From Serpens sp035497915 (GTDB taxonomy: Bacteria; Pseudomonadota; Gammaproteobacteria; Pseudomonadales; Pseudomonadaceae): a stretch of 64,000 bases of DNA. The translations under genes were made by a program, and so were the position numbers. Numbering within the stretch: the first letter of the stretch is position 1; every line of letters begins with the position of its first letter. The notes beneath the pieces were generated by a model. It had not been told where the DNA came from. It saw only the letters and a list, made by a program, of their open reading frames with translations, and made no database searches. Below are positions 53,156 through 60,942 of the stretch, in pieces. The DNA lies in the NCBI RefSeq assembly GCF_035497915.1, contig NZ_DATJCS010000001.1, positions 16,620-80,619 of the forward strand, read 5' to 3'.

Positions 53156-54484
53156 TCAGCGGAGCATGCCGCTGCCATAGCCCTTCAGGTTGGCTTTCTT
53201 CATCAGGGAATCGTACTGGTGCGAGACGAGATGGGACTGGACTTGCGACATGAAGTCCATAACCACCACGACCACGATCAATAGCGAGGTCCCGCCAAGG
53301 TAGAACGGCACGTTGGCGGCCACCACCAGGAACTGGGGCAGCAGACACACAGCCGTCATGTACAGAGCACCGAACATGGTCAAGCGGGTCAGGACGCCAT
53401 CGATGTAGCGAGCCGACTGCTCACCCGGACGGATACCCGGGATAAAGGCACCAGACTTCTTCAGGTTCTCCGCTACGTCCTTCGGATTGAACATCAGCGC
53501 CGTATAGAAGAAGCAGAAGAAGACGATCCCTGCACTAAACAGCAAGATGTTCAGCGGCTGGCCCGGAGCGATCGACTGAGAAACATCCTGCAGCCAGCCC
53601 ATGCTCTCGGACTGACCGAACCACTGACCCAGCGAAGCCGGGAACAACAGGATGCTACTGGCGAAGATGGCCGGGATCACGCCCGCCATGTTCACCTTCA
53701 ACGGCAGGTGGCTGGTCTGCGCGGCGAAGACCTTGCGGCCCTGCTGACGCTTGGCGTAGTGCACCGCAATACGGCGCTGGCCACGCTCGATGAACACCAC
53801 GAAACCGATGATCAGTACGGCCAGGAGGCCGATGACCAGCAGAGCGAAGATGTTGATGTCGCCCTGCCGAGCCGATTCGAACGACTGACCGATAGCAGAC
53901 GGCAGGCCCGCCACGATGCCGGCGAAGATCAGCATGGAGATGCCGTTGCCGACACCCCGCTCGGTGATCTGCTCGCCCAGCCACATCATGAACATGGCAC
54001 CGGCTACGAACGTGGTGATGGCCACGAAGTAGAAGCCGAAGTCGGTCGCGAAAGCCACACCCTGGCTCGCCAGACCAACGGACATGCCGATGGCTTGCAC
54101 GATGGCCAGCACCAGGGTGCCGTAGCGGGTGTACTGGCTGATCTTGCGACGGCCAGATTCACCTTCCTTCTTCAACTGCTCCAGCTGCGGGCTGACGGCG
54201 GTCATCAGCTGCATGATGATCGAGGCCGAGATGTACGGCATGATCCCCAGTGCAAAGATGCTCATCCGCTCCAGCGCGCCGCCGGAAAACATGTTGAACA
54301 GGCTAAGAATGGTCCCCTCATTCTGACGGAAGAGCTCCGCCAGACGGTCAGGATTGATCCCGGGAACCGGGATATGCGCACCAATTCGGTAGACGATGAT
54401 CGCCAGGAACAGGAAGCGCAGCCGAGCCCACAGCTCGGACAACCCGCCGTTGCTTAGCGCAGAGAGAGCACCTTGCTTAGCCAT
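53156..54484 (-). CDS. secY: Protein translocase subunit SecY
   Basis: A 442-residue channel protein with ten membrane helices. N-terminal LSELWARLRFLFLAIIVYRIGAHIPVPGINP, plug region FRQNEGTILSLFNMFSGGALERMSIFALGIMPYISASIIMQL, and the ribosome/SecA-binding loops (VFIERGQRRIAVHYAKRQQGRK) are visible. Forms SecYEG in the inner membrane. Begins right after the rplO stop, with only the stop codon's position between the two genes. Confidence 0.98.
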   Translation of the reverse strand: MAKQGALSALSNGGLSELWARLRFLFLAIIVYRIGAHIPVPGINPDRLAELFRQNEGTILSLFNMFSGGALERMSIFALGIMPYISASIIMQLMTAVSPQLEQLKKEGESGRRKISQYTRYGTLVLAIVQAIGMSVGLASQGVAFATDFGFYFVAITTFVAGAMFMMWLGEQITERGVGNGISMLIFAGIVAGLPSAIGQSFESARQGDINIFALLVIGLLAVLIIGFVVFIERGQRRIAVHYAKRQQGRKVFAAQTSHLPLKVNMAGVIPAIFASSILLFPASLGQWFGQSESMGWLQDVSQSIAPGQPLNILLFSAGIVFFCFFYTALMFNPKDVAENLKKSGAFIPGIRPGEQSARYIDGVLTRLTMFGALYMTAVCLLPQFLVVAANVPFYLGGTSLLIVVVVVMDFMSQVQSHLVSHQYDSLMKKANLKGYGSGMLR

Positions 54485-54919
54485 TTAGTCCTCGATCTTA
54501 CCGCCAGCTGCTTCGATAGCCGCACGCGCACCCTTGGTGGCGGCGATGCCCTTCAGAGTGACAGCGCGACCAACCTCGCCGGACAGCATGACTTTGACAC
54601 GCTGCACGTTCTGGTTGATGACGTTGGCATCCTTAAGCGCCTGCAGGGTCACCACGTCACCCTCAACCTTGGCCAGCTCGGCAGTACGCACTTCGGCGCG
54701 ATCCAGAGCCTTCAGGGAGACGAAGCCGAACTTCGGCAGACGACGGTGCAGCGGCTGCTGGCCACCCTCGAAACCGGGGGCAATGGTGCCGCCGGTACGG
54801 GAGGTCTGACCCTTGTGGCCGCGACCACCGGTCTTACCCAGGCCGCTACCGATACCACGACCGGGACGATGCTTTTCGCGACGAGCGCCGGGAGCGGAGC
54901 GCAGATCATTCAGTTTCAT
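54485..54919 (-). CDS. rplO: 50S ribosomal protein L15
   Basis: A 144-residue late-assembly protein. The extended Gly/Arg-rich N-terminus (LRSAPGARREKHRPGRGIGSGLGKTGGRGHKGQTSRTGG) and GFEGGQQPLHRRLPKFGF are diagnostic. It directly abuts secY, as usual in the spc operon. Confidence 0.98.
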   Translation of the reverse strand: MKLNDLRSAPGARREKHRPGRGIGSGLGKTGGRGHKGQTSRTGGTIAPGFEGGQQPLHRRLPKFGFVSLKALDRAEVRTAELAKVEGDVVTLQALKDANVINQNVQRVKVMLSGEVGRAVTLKGIAATKGARAAIEAAGGKIED

Positions 54920-54921
54920 GG

Positions 54922-55101
54922 TTAGCCCTCCACGCGCAGCAGATAGTAGGCCTTGTTGATCATGCCGCGGTTTTCAGGAGTGTCCTGAACCTCGACGGTA
55001 TGACCGATACGACGCAGGCCGAGGCCCTTGACGCACGCCTTGTGGTTGGCCAGACGGCCGTTCACGCTCTTGACGAGGGTGACTTTGACAGTGTTAGCCA
55101 T
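54922..55101 (-). CDS. rpmD: 50S ribosomal protein L30
   Basis: A 59-residue protein: MANTVKVTLVKSVNGRLANH followed by KACVKGLGLRRIGHTVEVQDTPENRGMINKAYYLLRVEG. I start at the ATG at 55101, 2 bp after rpsE; a longer in-frame reading into rpsE is spurious. L30 is the usual neighbour of S5 and L15. Confidence 0.97.
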   Translation of the reverse strand: MANTVKVTLVKSVNGRLANHKACVKGLGLRRIGHTVEVQDTPENRGMINKAYYLLRVEG

Positions 55102-55103
55102 GG

Positions 55104-55640
55104 TTAGAGGATCTCCTCGACACTCTTGCCACGCTTGGCTGCAACGCTGGCCGGAGCCTGCATGGCCTTCAGACCCTTGAAGGTGGCCTGAACCACGTTC
55201 ACCGGGTTGGTGGAGCCATAGCACTTGGCCAGGACGTTATGCACGCCCGCGACTTCCAGGATGGCGCGCATGGCACCACCAGCGATGACACCGGTACCTT
55301 CGGAGGCCGGCTGCATGTACACCTTGGAGGCGCCATGAGCAGACTTCAGCGGGTACTGCAGGGTGGTGCCGTTCAGGTCGACCTGGATCATGTTGCGGCG
55401 AGCCGCTTCCATGGCCTTCTGAATGGCGGCCGGCACTTCGCGGGACTTGCCGCGGCCGAAGCCGACACGACCCTTGCCATCACCAACAACGGTCAGCGCG
55501 GTGAAGGTAAAGATGCGGCCACCCTTGACGGTCTTGGCAACGCGGTTCACCTGAACCAGCTTCTCAATGTAGCCTTCGTCGCGTGCTTCTTCGCGGTTGT
55601 CGCGGTTGTCGCGATCGCGCTTTTGCTCGTGATTTGCCAT
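55104..55640 (-). CDS. rpsE: 30S ribosomal protein S5 with N-terminal repeat insertion
   Basis: A 178-residue protein for decoding accuracy. The core (EGYIEKLVQVNRVAKTVKGGR, VGDGKGRVGFGRGKSREVPAAI, VYMQPASEGTGVIAGGAMRAILEVAGV) is standard. The pseudomonad protein I know is 166 residues and reads MANNEQKRDEGYIEK; here 12 extra residues, RDNRDNREEARD, sit after KRD (55578-55613). The DNA shows a 9-bp tandem repeat (GCGGTTGTC on the plus strand), pointing to slippage. Confidence 0.97.
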   Translation of the reverse strand: MANHEQKRDRDNRDNREEARDEGYIEKLVQVNRVAKTVKGGRIFTFTALTVVGDGKGRVGFGRGKSREVPAAIQKAMEAARRNMIQVDLNGTTLQYPLKSAHGASKVYMQPASEGTGVIAGGAMRAILEVAGVHNVLAKCYGSTNPVNVVQATFKGLKAMQAPASVAAKRGKSVEEIL

Positions 55641-55643
55641 AAC

Positions 55644-55994
55644 TTAGAACTCCAGCCCGCCTTCACGAGCAGCATCGGCCAGCGCCTGGACGCGACCGTG
55701 GTACTTGAAGCCAGAACGGTCGAACGCCACCTGGGTGACGCCAGCGGCCTTGGCACGCTCGGCTACCAGCTGACCAACCTTCTTGGCCGCCTCGACGTTG
55801 CCGGTGGCACCGTCGCGCAGTTCTTTGTCCAGAGTCGAGGCGGAAGCCAGGACCTTGGCGCCGTCGGCCGAGATGACCTGGGCGTAGATGTGCTGGGAGG
55901 AGCGGTACACGCAGAGGCGTACGGCTTCCAGTTCGCGCATTTTCAGGCGTGCCTTGCGAGCGCGACGCAGACGAGTTTCTTTCTTTTCGCTCAT
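55644..55994 (-). CDS. rplR: 50S ribosomal protein L18
   Basis: A 116-residue 5S rRNA-binding protein: KKETRLRRARKARLKMRELEAVRLCVYRSSQHIYAQVI opens it and GFKYHGRVQALADAAREGGLEF closes it. With L5 and L25 it anchors 5S rRNA. Position between rplF and rpsE is canonical. Confidence 0.98.
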   Translation of the reverse strand: MSEKKETRLRRARKARLKMRELEAVRLCVYRSSQHIYAQVISADGAKVLASASTLDKELRDGATGNVEAAKKVGQLVAERAKAAGVTQVAFDRSGFKYHGRVQALADAAREGGLEF

Positions 55995-56004
55995 TTGCTA
56001 TGCC

Positions 56005-56538
56005 CTACTTCTTCTTGGCTTCTTTGCGAAGGACGACTTCGTCTGCGTAACGCACGCCCTTGCCCTTGTACGGTTCGGGACGACGGAAGTCGCGGATTTC
56101 GGCCGCCACCTGACCGAGCAGCTGCTTGTCGATACCCTTCAGAACGATATCGGTCTGGCTGGGGGTCTCGGCAACGATGCCTTCCGGCAGCTCGTAGTCG
56201 ATCGGGTGCGAGAAGCCGAGCGCGAGGTTCAGCACCTTGCCCTTGGCCTGGGCCTTGTAACCCACACCAACGAGCTGGAGCTTGCGCTCAAAACCTTGGC
56301 TGACACCGAGGACCATGTTGTTGACCAGAGCACGAGTGGTGCCGGCCATGGCGCGAGTCTGCTGATCGCCATTGCGACCGGCGAAACGCAGCTCACCTGC
56401 TTCCTGAATCACTTCAACAGAAGAATGCAGCTGCAGCTCCAGAGCGCCTTTGGCACCCTTGACCGACAACAGCTGACCATTCAGCTTGACTTCCACACCC
56501 GCAGGCAGCTTGACGGGGTTCTTAGCAACGCGAGACAT
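56005..56538 (-). CDS. rplF: 50S ribosomal protein L6
   Basis: A 177-residue two-domain protein near the factor-binding site. MSRVAKNPVKLPAGVEVKLNGQLLSVKGAKG and the C-terminal RRPEPYKGKGVRYADEVVLRKEAKKK are diagnostic, with the repeated alpha/beta domain in between. Starts 12 bp after rpsH. Confidence 0.98.
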   Translation of the reverse strand: MSRVAKNPVKLPAGVEVKLNGQLLSVKGAKGALELQLHSSVEVIQEAGELRFAGRNGDQQTRAMAGTTRALVNNMVLGVSQGFERKLQLVGVGYKAQAKGKVLNLALGFSHPIDYELPEGIVAETPSQTDIVLKGIDKQLLGQVAAEIRDFRRPEPYKGKGVRYADEVVLRKEAKKK

Positions 56539-56550
56539 GCTGTAACCCCC

Positions 56551-56943
56551 TTAGAACACGGTGCAGAGCACTTCGCCACCAACGCCAGCGGCGCGAGCAG
56601 CACGATCAGTCATCACACCCTTGTTGGTGGAGACGATCGAAACGCCCAGACCGCCACGAACCTTCGGCAGCTGATCGACGGACTTGTACTGGCGCAGGCC
56701 AGGACGACTGGTGCGCTTCAGCTCTTCGATGACCGGACGGCCTTCGAAATACTTCAGCTCGATGGTCAGCAGCGGCTTGGCTTCGCTGCTCACCTGGTAA
56801 CCCGCAATGTAACCTTCGCTCTTCAGAACGTTGGCAACCGCCACCTTCAGCTTGGAAGACGGCATGCTTACGACGGACTTTTCAGCCATCTGGGCATTAC
56901 GGATACGAGTTAGCATGTCCGCTAACGGGTCCTGCATACTCAT
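56551..56943 (-). CDS. rpsH: 30S ribosomal protein S8
   Basis: A 130-residue 16S rRNA-binding protein: MSMQDPLADMLTRIRNAQMA is the standard start (ATG 56943), and PKVRGGLGVSIVSTNKGVMTDRAARAAGVGGEVLCTVF the standard end. In E. coli S8 also represses the spc operon. Here a 179-bp spacer with a terminator-like hairpin separates it from rpsN. Confidence 0.98.
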   Translation of the reverse strand: MSMQDPLADMLTRIRNAQMAEKSVVSMPSSKLKVAVANVLKSEGYIAGYQVSSEAKPLLTIELKYFEGRPVIEELKRTSRPGLRQYKSVDQLPKVRGGLGVSIVSTNKGVMTDRAARAAGVGGEVLCTVF

Positions 56944-57046
56944 GGGCTTGATGCTCCTAAACAATAAAACGGCCTTTCGGCGCCTGGAGCGCCAGAGACC
57001 GAAACGGCAAAATGCCGGGCTCTGGCGAGCCGGCAATTCTAGAGAT

Positions 57047-57090
57047 CGCTCAAAAACAAATCAAGCCCCGAGCGGGGCTTGATTTGAGCG
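57047..57090 (-). terminator. Terminator-like hairpin inside the spc operon
   Basis: Perfect 14-bp stem CAAATCAAGCCCCG (57057-57070) with CGGGGCTTGATTTG (57073-57086), loop AG. On the minus strand it is followed by TTTTTG. An alternative outer pairing (CGCTCAAA with TTTGAGCG) also exists. It lies 33 bp after the rpsN stop; two smaller GC hairpins follow before rpsH. Confidence 0.75.
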
Positions 57091-57122
57091 CCGAAGCGAG
57101 GGGAACTCCCCTCGCGTCATGC

Positions 57123-57428
57123 TTACCAGCTGGCCTTGACCAGGCCGGGTACGTCGCCGCGCATGGCTGCTTCACGCAGCATGTTACGGGACAGACCGAA
57201 CTTGCGGTACACGCCGTGCGGACGACCGGTCAGACGGCAGCGATTGCGCAGACGAGCGGCGCTAGCGTCGCGCGGCTGCTTTTGCAGTGCTACCTGAGCT
57301 TCCCAACGCGCTTCCGGAGTGGAGTTCGGATTGGCGATGATAGCTTTCAGCTCGGCACGCTTCTTGGCGTACTTGGCTACCGTTTGCTGACGCTTCAGCT
57401 CACGGTTTTTCATGCTCTGTTTGGCCAT
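57123..57428 (-). CDS. rpsN: 30S ribosomal protein S14
   Basis: A 101-residue, long zinc-free (C-) form: AKQSMKNRELKRQQTVAKYAKKRAELKAII at the start and RNRCRLTGRPHGVYRKFGLSRNMLREAAMRGDVPGLVKASW at the end, with only one cysteine of the zinc set. Sits between rplE and the internal hairpin. Confidence 0.98.
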   Translation of the reverse strand: MAKQSMKNRELKRQQTVAKYAKKRAELKAIIANPNSTPEARWEAQVALQKQPRDASAARLRNRCRLTGRPHGVYRKFGLSRNMLREAAMRGDVPGLVKASW

Positions 57429-57441
57429 TGCCTACTCCAGA

Positions 57442-57981
57442 TCAGTTGCGGAACGGGAATTTGAAGGCGCGCAGCAGCGCACGACCTTCATCATCGTTAC
57501 GGGCGGTGGTGGTCAGGGTGATATCCAGACCACGCAGCGCATCGATCTTGTCGTAATCGATTTCCGGGAAGATGATCTGCTCTTTCACGCCCATGCTGTA
57601 GTTGCCACGACCGTCGAAGGACTTGGCATTCAGACCGCGGAAGTCACGCACGCGGGGCAGGGAAATGGACAGCAGACGGTCCAGGAACTCGTACATGCGA
57701 TCGCTGCGCAGGGTGACCTTCACCCCGATCGGCCAGCCCTCGCGGACCTTGAAGCCGGCGATGGACTTGCGAGCGTAAGTGACCACCGGCTTCTGACCGG
57801 TGATCTTTTCAAGATCGGCTACCGCGTGCTCGATGACTTTCTTGTCACCGATAGCTTCGCCCAGACCCATGTTCAGGGTGATCTTGGTGATGCGCGGAAC
57901 TTCCATCACGTTGGCCAGCTTCAGGTCTTCCTTCAGCGCGGGCGCAATCTGGTTCCGGTAGATATCTTTGAGTCGTGCCAT
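57442..57981 (-). CDS. rplE: 50S ribosomal protein L5
   Basis: A 179-residue 5S rRNA-binding protein contacting P-site tRNA. NVMEVPRITKITLNMGLGEAIGDKK, ITGQKPVVTYARKSIAGFKVREGWPIG and LRGLDITLTTTARNDDEGRALLRAFKFPFRN are diagnostic. Located between rplX and rpsN as expected. Confidence 0.98.
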   Translation of the reverse strand: MARLKDIYRNQIAPALKEDLKLANVMEVPRITKITLNMGLGEAIGDKKVIEHAVADLEKITGQKPVVTYARKSIAGFKVREGWPIGVKVTLRSDRMYEFLDRLLSISLPRVRDFRGLNAKSFDGRGNYSMGVKEQIIFPEIDYDKIDALRGLDITLTTTARNDDEGRALLRAFKFPFRN

Positions 57982-58000
57982 TGGTTTCTACCTGCTCTTC

Positions 58001-58315
58001 TCAAGCGCCAACCGGCTTCTGGGTGGACTTGAAGACACGAATTTTCTTGCCGTCTTCAACCTTGAAGCCAACGCGGTCAGCCTTGTTGGTTTCACCGTTG
58101 AAAATTGCAACGTTGGACACGTGCAGCGGCGCTTCTTTCTCGACGATACCGCCTTGAACGCCCAGCATCGGGTTCGGCTTGGTGTGGCGCTTCACCAGGT
58201 TGACGCCAGCGACGACCAGACGGTCGTCGGCCAGCACCTTGAGCACCTTGCCACGCTTGCCCTTGTCTTTGCCGGCGATGACGATGATCTCGTCGTCACG
58301 ACGAATCTTTTGCAT
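58001..58315 (-). CDS. rplX: 50S ribosomal protein L24
   Basis: A 104-residue KOW-domain protein that starts large-subunit assembly: QKIRRDDEIIVIAGKDKGKRGKVLKVL carries the KOW motif, and HTKPNPMLGVQGGIVEKEAPLHVSNVAIF follows. It is 12 bp downstream of rplN. Confidence 0.98.
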   Translation of the reverse strand: MQKIRRDDEIIVIAGKDKGKRGKVLKVLADDRLVVAGVNLVKRHTKPNPMLGVQGGIVEKEAPLHVSNVAIFNGETNKADRVGFKVEDGKKIRVFKSTQKPVGA

Positions 58316-58327
58316 GACGGCTTCTCC

Positions 58328-58696
58328 TTACAGCACTTCGGGGGCGAGCGAGACGATCTTCATGAACTTCTCGGTACGCAGTTCACGAGTCACCGGCCCG
58401 AAGATACGGGTGCCGATCGGCTCCTGCTTGTTGTTCAGCAGAACCGCGGCGTTGCCGTCGAAGCGGATGATCGAGCCGTCGGGACGGCGCACACCATGAC
58501 GGGTGCGCACGACCACAGCAGTCATGACCTGGCCTTTCTTGACCTTACCGCGCGGAATCGCTTCTTTCACAGTGACCTTGATGATGTCGCCTACACCGGC
58601 GTAACGACGGTGCGAACCACCCAGGACCTTGATGCACATAACGCGACGAGCACCGCTGTTGTCAGCGACGTCGAGCATGGATTGAGTCTGAATCAT
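58328..58696 (-). CDS. rplN: 50S ribosomal protein L14
   Basis: A 122-residue protein at the subunit interface, where RsfS docks. MIQTQSMLDVADNSGARRVM is the universal start (ATG 58696; longer in-frame reading is spurious), and RIFGPVTRELRTEKFMKIVSLAPEVL the end. It begins the classical spc operon, just 23 bp after rpsQ, so S10 and spc may be one unit. Confidence 0.98.
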   Translation of the reverse strand: MIQTQSMLDVADNSGARRVMCIKVLGGSHRRYAGVGDIIKVTVKEAIPRGKVKKGQVMTAVVVRTRHGVRRPDGSIIRFDGNAAVLLNNKQEPIGTRIFGPVTRELRTEKFMKIVSLAPEVL

Positions 58697-58719
58697 AAAA
58701 TTTCTCCGACCCCTAGTCC

Positions 58720-58986
58720 TTAGACTTCCGCTGCGCGCTCGACGACTGCAACCAGTGCCCAGGACTTGGTCTTGGAAACCGGACGGGTCTCGCGAATGGT
58801 GACCAGGTCGCCGATGCGGCACTGATTGGTTTCGTCGTGGGCGTGCAGTTTGGTCGAACGCTTCACGTATTTGCCGTAGATCGGGTGCTTGACGCGACGC
58901 TCGATCAGAACGGTGATGGACTTGTCCATCTTGTCGCTGACGACACGGCCGGTCAGCGTACGGACGGTTTTCTGAGCTTCAGCCAT
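58720..58986 (-). CDS. rpsQ: 30S ribosomal protein S17
   Basis: An 88-residue OB-fold protein bound to 16S rRNA: VRTLTGRVVSDKMDKSITVLIERRVKHPIYGKYVKRSTKLHAHDE and RIGDLVTIRETRPVSKTKSW are diagnostic. Last gene of the S10 order, 2 bp after rpmC. Confidence 0.98.
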   Translation of the reverse strand: MAEAQKTVRTLTGRVVSDKMDKSITVLIERRVKHPIYGKYVKRSTKLHAHDETNQCRIGDLVTIRETRPVSKTKSWALVAVVERAAEV

Positions 58987-58988
58987 GA

Positions 58989-59180
58989 TTACTCACCTGC
59001 CTGCTGGTTGAGCACAGTCTTGACGCGAGCGATGTCGCGCTTCACTTGCTTGAGCAGGTGAGACTGCCCCAGCTGACCAGTTGCCTTCTGCATGCGCAGA
59101 TTGAACTGATCGCGCAGCAGACCGAGCAGTTGCTCGTTCAACTCCTGCGCCGATTTTCCACGAAGTTCGTTCGCTTTCAT
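58989..59180 (-). CDS. rpmC: 50S ribosomal protein L29
   Basis: A 63-residue helical-hairpin protein near the tunnel exit: MKANELRGKSAQELNEQLLG followed by LLRDQFNLRMQKATGQLGQ. Its ATG (59180) shares a base with the rplP stop (TGATG), so the start choice is firm. Followed by rpsQ. Confidence 0.97.
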   Translation of the reverse strand: MKANELRGKSAQELNEQLLGLLRDQFNLRMQKATGQLGQSHLLKQVKRDIARVKTVLNQQAGE

Positions 59181-59593
59181 CACATCACCGTCCGCTTAAC
59201 AAAGGTGGTGGCGAGGGGCAGCTTTGCAGCGGCCAGTGCGAAGGCCTCGCGCGCCAACTCTTCGGAAACACCCTCGATCTCGTAGAGCACCTTGCCCGGC
59301 TGAATCTGGGCTACCCAGTACTCGACGCTACCCTTACCTTTACCCATACGAACTTCGAGGGGCTTCTTGGTGATTGGCTTGTCGGGGAACACGCGGATCC
59401 AGATCTTGCCGCCACGCTTCACGTGACGGGTCAGTGCACGACGTGCAGCTTCGATCTGACGTGCGGTCAGGCGACCACGGCTCACGGACTTCAGTGCAAA
59501 CTCGCCGAAGCTGACTTTGCTACCGCGTTGAGCCAGGCCACGGTTGTGGCCGGTCATCTGCTTGCGGAACTTCGTACGCTTGGGTTGCAACAT
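59180..59593 (-). CDS. rplP: 50S ribosomal protein L16
   Basis: A 137-residue protein near the A-site tRNA elbow: MLQPKRTKFRKQMTGHNRGLAQRGSKVSFGEFALKS is the standard start, with RRALTRHVKRGGKIWIRVFPDKPITKKPLEVRMGKGKGSVEYW later, including the Arg loop hydroxylated in E. coli. Overlaps rpmC by one base. Confidence 0.98.
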   Translation of the reverse strand: MLQPKRTKFRKQMTGHNRGLAQRGSKVSFGEFALKSVSRGRLTARQIEAARRALTRHVKRGGKIWIRVFPDKPITKKPLEVRMGKGKGSVEYWVAQIQPGKVLYEIEGVSEELAREAFALAAAKLPLATTFVKRTVM

Positions 59594-59605
59594 GATGCGT
59601 ACTCC

Positions 59606-60292
59606 TTATTTCTTGGCAGCTTTACGAGGAGCGGGCGCTTGGGGCTTCAGCTCTTCGGTGCGGCCGCCAATGACCTCACCCTTGAAGATCCAAACCTTGA
59701 CACCGATCACACCGTAGGTGGTGTGCGCTTCGTAAATGGCGTAGTCAATGTCGGCGCGCAGGGTGTGCAGGGGCACACGACCTTCGCGATACCATTCGGT
59801 GCGCGCGATTTCCGCACCGCCCAGACGACCGCTCACCTGGATCTTGATGCCCTTGGCACCAATACGCATGGCGCTCTGTACCGCGCGCTTCATGGCGCGT
59901 CGGAACATGACACGGCGCTCCAGCTGCTGAGCCACGCTCTGTGCAACCAGCATGGCATCGAGTTCCGGCTTGCGGATTTCCTCGATGTTGATGTGCACGG
60001 GCACACCCATTTGCTTGGTCAGGTCCTGACGCAGCTTTTCAACATCCTCACCCTTCTTGCCGATCACGATGCCGGGACGAGCGGTGTGGATGGTGATGCG
60101 TGCGGTCTGAGCCGGACGAGCGATGTCGATGCGGCTAACGGACGCGTTTTTTAGTTTGTCCTGGAGATACTCACGAACCCGCAGGTCGGCCAGCAGATAG
60201 TCGGCGTATTGACGCTTATCTGCGTACCAGACGGAGGTGTGCTCCTTGACGATGCCCAGGCGAATGCCAATGGGATGTACTTTCTGACCCAT
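59606..60292 (-). CDS. rpsC: 30S ribosomal protein S3
   Basis: A 228-residue head protein with helicase role at the mRNA entry. GQKVHPIGIRLGIVKEHTSVWYADKRQYADYL, the KH domain TARPGIVIGKKGEDVEKLR, and the C-terminal RTEWYREGRVPLHTLRADIDYA are visible. It ends with an Ala/Lys-rich tail (PQAPAPRKAAKK). Confidence 0.98.
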   Translation of the reverse strand: MGQKVHPIGIRLGIVKEHTSVWYADKRQYADYLLADLRVREYLQDKLKNASVSRIDIARPAQTARITIHTARPGIVIGKKGEDVEKLRQDLTKQMGVPVHINIEEIRKPELDAMLVAQSVAQQLERRVMFRRAMKRAVQSAMRIGAKGIKIQVSGRLGGAEIARTEWYREGRVPLHTLRADIDYAIYEAHTTYGVIGVKVWIFKGEVIGGRTEELKPQAPAPRKAAKK

Positions 60293-60304
60293 CTGATCGA
60301 CCCC

Positions 60305-60637
60305 TTACTTGTCCGCAACCTTGACAGTGATATGGCAAGACCGCTTGACGATGCGATCAGCACGGCCCTTGGCACGCGGCATGATGCGCTTCAGCGAACG
60401 CCCTTCGTTGACGAAGACGGTGGAGACCTTGAGGTCGTCCACATCGGCGCCTTCGTTGTGCTCGGCGTTGGCCACGGCCGACTCCAGCACTTTCTTGATG
60501 ATCTCGGCGGCTTTCTTGTTGCTGAAAGCCAGCAGGTTGAGCGCTTCGCCCACCTTCTTCCCGCGGATCTGGTCGGCGACCAAGCGGGCTTTCTGGGCGG
60601 AGATGCGAGCGCCCGACAGCTTAGCGGCTACTTCCAT
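60305..60637 (-). CDS. rplV: 50S ribosomal protein L22
   Basis: A 110-residue protein whose beta-hairpin lines the exit tunnel: MEVAAKLSGARISAQKARLVADQIRGKKVGEALNLL, and the hairpin VNEGRSLKRIMPRAKGRADRIVKRSCHITVKVADK. I take the second of two adjacent ATGs (60637), matching the usual 110-residue length. Confidence 0.97.
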   Translation of the reverse strand: MEVAAKLSGARISAQKARLVADQIRGKKVGEALNLLAFSNKKAAEIIKKVLESAVANAEHNEGADVDDLKVSTVFVNEGRSLKRIMPRAKGRADRIVKRSCHITVKVADK

Positions 60638-60650
60638 CATTCCTTACCCC

Positions 60651-60926
60651 TTAGCGCTTGGCTTTCTTGTCCGCAGCATGCCCGCGGTAGGTGCGGGTAG
60701 CGGCGAACTCGCCCAGTTTGTGGCCAACCATGTCCTCGTTGACGAGCACCGGCACATGCTGGCGGCCGTTGTGAACAGCGATGGTCAGACCAACCATTTG
60801 CGGCAGAACGATGGAACGGCGCGACCAGGTTTTCACCGGCTTGCGATCGTTCTTTTCCACCGCCACTTCGACCTTCTTCAACAGGTGAAGATCGATAAAA
60901 GGACCTTTTTTCAGAGAACGCGGCAC
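60651..60926 (-). CDS. rpsS: 30S ribosomal protein S19
   Basis: A 91-residue head protein forming a pair with S13: PRSLKKGPFIDLHLLKKVEVAVEKNDRKPVKTWSRRS and VNEDMVGHKLGEFAATRTYRGHAADKKAKR are diagnostic. Between rplB and rplV. Confidence 0.98.
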   Translation of the reverse strand: MPRSLKKGPFIDLHLLKKVEVAVEKNDRKPVKTWSRRSIVLPQMVGLTIAVHNGRQHVPVLVNEDMVGHKLGEFAATRTYRGHAADKKAKR

Positions 60927-60942
60927 AGTCGTATCCCTCTAG

